This document shows positions 6,936 to 8,810 of a stretch of DNA of 8,810 bases, one piece after another (within the stretch, counting starts at the first letter, position 1; every line of letters starts with the position of its first letter). The position numbers were made by a program, and so were the translations under genes. The notes below the pieces were generated by a model that worked only from the letters and a program-made list of their open reading frames with translations, had not been told where the DNA came from and did not search any database. The stretch is from an uncultured Asticcacaulis sp. (GTDB lineage Bacteria > Pseudomonadota > Alphaproteobacteria > Caulobacterales > Caulobacteraceae), in assembly GCA_946482045.1 (NCBI GenBank), contig CAMLPZ010000175.1, positions 1 through 8,810 of the forward strand, given 5' to 3'.

Positions 6936-7118
6936 TCCCTTCTCCCTGCTTGCGGGGTATAGCGCCAGCGAAAGTACAGCTTTCGCCAGCGATGGGTGGC
7001 TAAGCTTGCTTAGCCGGATGAGGGGCAAAAAAGGCTTCCCGAGATGCCGTCTCCGGTCTATTGCCCCTCAGGCTAGCCGCCCCGCGCCTACCCTCTCCCC
7101 GCAAGCAGGGAGAGGGGA
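6936..7118. repeat. Palindromic intergenic element with 22-bp terminal inverted repeats
   Basis: The ends 6936-6957 and 7097-7118 are inverted copies matching at 21 of 22 bases (core CTCCCTGCTTGCGGGG). Inside are three further stems: GCGAAAG/CTTTCGC (6968-6986), GGCTAAG/CTTAGCC (6998-7015) and TGAGGGGCAA/TTGCCCCTCA (7019-7028 with 7061-7070). The right end also folds on itself (CCCTCTCCC with GGGAGAGGG, 7091-7116). It fills most of the gap between the GTPase and WD40 genes. It encodes no protein of its own; read through, it gives the LSPQAGRG-type peptide typical of such repeats. This looks like a dispersed, structured repeat of alphaproteobacteria, perhaps spread as a MITE-like unit. Confidence 0.8.
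7108..7117 (+). promoter_or_regulatory. Ribosome binding site of the WD40 gene, inside the repeat
   Basis: GGGAGAGGGG ends 5 bases before the ATG at 7123 and is a good purine-rich Shine-Dalgarno region. These bases belong to the right terminal inverted repeat of the element at 6936-7118. In the right-end hairpin they pair with CCCTCTCCC (7091-7099), which would hide the site. Confidence 0.65.
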
Positions 7119-7122
7119 CCTT

Positions 7123-8121
7123 ATGAGCCCCGCCATGACCCTGACGACCAAATCCTACGACGAATTCGTCGTTGCCGCCCTGTTTGACACTGTTGACGAA
7201 GCCATTGTCGCGCTTGGCGACGGCCGCGTCGTGTTTCCCGACTCCGACAAGAGCTTCGAGGCGCACCCGAACGCCGGGCTGCTCACCGCCGTCGTCCACC
7301 CGACCGGCGTCGGCGTCATCACCGGTGGCGACGATGGCCGCGTGGTGTGGACGACGAAAGAATCCGGCCCGGTCGAGCTGGCCGTGCACAAGGGCGCCTG
7401 GATCGACCGTATCGCGGTCGCCGGTGACGCTCAGGTGATTGCCTATGTGGCAGCGAAAAAGGTCTTTGTCCGCGACCTGCTGAAAAAGACTGAGCACATC
7501 TTTACGCATGACCATTCGGTATCCGACCTCGCCTTTTCGCCGGACGGCCGCAAGCTCTATTGTTCGACCTACAACGGCGTGAATGTCTGGTTCACCCGCG
7601 TCGCCCAGCAAAAGCCGACCAAGCTGAAATGGACGGGATCGCACACACGCCTGGCCATGTCGCCCAAAGGCGATTATGTCGTCACCGCCATGCAGGAAAA
7701 CGCCTTGCACGGCTGGCGGCTGAAGGACAGCAAGGACATGCGCATGGGGGGCTATCCCGCCAAGATCAAGTCGCTGCAGTTCTTCGCCCAAGGCAAGCTC
7801 CTTGCCACCTCCGGCGCTAATGGCGCAGTCGTATGGCCTTTCCTTGGGCCTAACGGGCCGATGGGCCAGGAAGCCTCCGAGATCAATCCCGAGACGTCGA
7901 CCATGGTTTCGGTTGTCGCGGGTAGCAGCGAAGACACGCTGCTGGCCGCCGGCACTGAGGATGGCCGTGTCTGGCTGGGCGAGCTGCAATCGACCGGCAT
8001 CGAGTGGATCAAGCGCGAAAAGGGCAGCCCCATTACCGCGCTGGCCCTGTCGGAAGCCGGTACGCGTCTACTGTTTGGCGATGAGGACGGTTTCGTTTAT
8101 ATCTACGAGGTGGAAGCATAG
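7123..8121 (+). CDS. WD40 beta-propeller protein, partner candidate of the GTPase
   Basis: The product has WD40-like blades throughout: TGGDDGRVVW (67-76), LAFSPDGRKLYCSTYNGVNVW (about 135-155), ATSGANGAVVW (228-238), AAGTEDGRVWLG (275-286) and LLFGDEDGFVYIYEVEA at the C-terminus. The repeats suggest one propeller of about six or seven blades filling the protein. There is no signal peptide or membrane segment, so it is probably a cytoplasmic scaffold. The frame is open back to a TTG at 6925, but that part translates the repeat. I chose the ATG at 7123-7125 (332 residues), which has AGGGG about 6 bases upstream; a second ATG at 7135 is possible. It follows the GTPase in the same direction and precedes mtgA by 21 bp. 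Biochemical function is unknown; the pairing with a metallochaperone GTPase suggests a shared role. Confidence 0.86.
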   Translation: MSPAMTLTTKSYDEFVVAALFDTVDEAIVALGDGRVVFPDSDKSFEAHPNAGLLTAVVHPTGVGVITGGDDGRVVWTTKESGPVELAVHKGAWIDRIAVAGDAQVIAYVAAKKVFVRDLLKKTEHIFTHDHSVSDLAFSPDGRKLYCSTYNGVNVWFTRVAQQKPTKLKWTGSHTRLAMSPKGDYVVTAMQENALHGWRLKDSKDMRMGGYPAKIKSLQFFAQGKLLATSGANGAVVWPFLGPNGPMGQEASEINPETSTMVSVVAGSSEDTLLAAGTEDGRVWLGELQSTGIEWIKREKGSPITALALSEAGTRLLFGDEDGFVYIYEVEA

Positions 8122-8142
8122 AGGCTTACCTGGGGCGAGTGG

Positions 8143-8810
8143 ATGAGTAACGAAGACGAGGGCGGCGAAGCCAAGGGCGCGCCGGAGGCTGAGGTCCTGT
8201 ACGACAAGGTGCCGGAAACGCCGGCGCCCGCGCCAAAGCCGAAGCGCAAAATCCGCTGGCTGCGCCTGATCGGCCTGGTGATTGCCGGCTTTTTTGCCTT
8301 CTCGATCCTGTCGGTCGCCGTCCACCGTTTTGTGCCCGTGCCGGTCACGATACTGATGCTGCAAAGGCTTGCCGAGGGTAGGGGACTGGACCATCGTTGG
8401 GTGTCGGCCGACGACATCAGCCCGTACCTGAAGGCCGCGGTCATCGCGGCCGAGGACGCCAAGTTCTGCACGCACGACGGCTTCGATTATGAAGCGATCG
8501 AGAAGGCGCAGAAGTACAATGCCCGCCATAAGAAGAAGCGTGGCGCCTCGACCATCTCACAGCAGACCGCCAAGAACGTCTTCCTGTGGCCGTCGCGGTC
8601 GTGGGTGCGCAAGGGCTTCGAGGTCTATTACACCTTCCTGATCGAGGTCATGTGGCCGAAGGAGCGCATCCTTGAGGTGTATCTCAACAGCGTCGAATGG
8701 GGACCGGGTGTCTATGGCGCCGAATCGGCCTCGCGCTACTGGTTCGGCAAGAGCGCCAAGACCCTGACGCGCGCCGAAGCCGCCCGGCTGGCCGCCATCC
8801 TGCCCAGCCC
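8143..8810 (+). CDS. mtgA: Monofunctional peptidoglycan glycosyltransferase MtgA (partial)
   Basis: MtgA is a GT51 enzyme that polymerises lipid II into glycan strands on the periplasmic side of the inner membrane, without a transpeptidase domain. The visible 222 residues have a cytoplasmic acidic and Pro-rich tail (1-35), one membrane anchor (about 39-60), and the GT51 motifs in order. These are [14 protein letters not shown] (102-115, catalytic E104), [17 protein letters not shown] (133-149), [13 protein letters not shown] (156-168, second glutamate E160), and [33 protein letters not shown] (173-205). It ends in LAAILPSP at the window edge, so only a short C-terminus is missing. The ATG at 8143 has a weak GCGAG upstream and lies 21 bp after the WD40 stop, suggesting co-transcription. 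The N-terminal tail is longer than in E. coli. Confidence 0.95.
   Translation, partial: MSNEDEGGEAKGAPEAEVLYDKVPETPAPAPKPKRKIRWLRLIGLVIAGFFAFSILSVAVHRFVPVPVTILMLQRLAEGRGLDHRWVSADDISPYLKAAVIAAEDAKFCTHDGFDYEAIEKAQKYNARHKKKRGASTISQQTAKNVFLWPSRSWVRKGFEVYYTFLIEVMWPKERILEVYLNSVEWGPGVYGAESASRYWFGKSAKTLTRAEAARLAAILPS

Noticed and set aside
6925..7122. N-terminal extension of the WD40 protein from a TTG
   Set aside because: It overlaps the GTPase stop, uses a poor start codon and translates the palindromic element. The ATG at 7123 has a good ribosome site.
7000..7989. 329-residue open frame on the minus strand opposite the WD40 gene
   Set aside because: It has no recognisable domain, overlaps a gene with WD40 blades, and its C-terminal part translates the palindromic repeat.

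Overview
The window looks like chromosomal core DNA of an alphaproteobacterium, most likely a member of Caulobacteraceae (Caulobacter/Asticcacaulis-like). The evidence is GC-rich coding sequence, an L21 protein with the long Ala/Lys/Glu-rich tail usual in this class, the rplU-rpmA-acetyltransferase-obgE-nadD-rsfS-rlmH gene order, and sparse GANTC (CcrM-type) sites. Genus assignment is inference. No tRNA, rRNA, CRISPR array, integrase or transposase was seen.

The left two thirds (about 1-5260) is read on the minus strand and is a ribosome and GTPase cluster. From its upstream end it has a good sigma70-like promoter, then rplU (L21) and rpmA (L27), closed by a strong intrinsic terminator. Next come a GNAT acetyltransferase, obgE (ribosome-assembly GTPase), nadD (NAD biosynthesis), rsfS (ribosome silencing), a small exported LprI/DUF1311-like protein, and rlmH (23S rRNA methyltransferase). 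The last two genes are 1 bp apart. In many alphaproteobacteria proB and proA sit between obgE and nadD; here obgE runs directly into nadD. The interval upstream of obgE (3218-3496) holds several inverted repeats, including two G-rich palindromic repeats facing opposite ways.

A small HTH-like protein gene (5314-5613, minus) is divergent from the right-hand block. That block, on the plus strand, holds a COG0523 (CobW/ZNG1-type) GTPase with a 30-histidine metal-binding insert, a WD40 beta-propeller protein, and the start of mtgA (monofunctional peptidoglycan glycosyltransferase), which runs off the window. A 183-bp palindromic intergenic element with near-perfect 22-bp terminal inverted repeats lies between the GTPase and WD40 genes, and its right end appears to supply the WD40 ribosome binding site.

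No dramatic new system is evident. The best leads are the GTPase/WD40 pair with a possible Zur-like operator and the repeat between the two genes, the repeat-filled obgE leader, and the GANTC site overlapping the rplU promoter.
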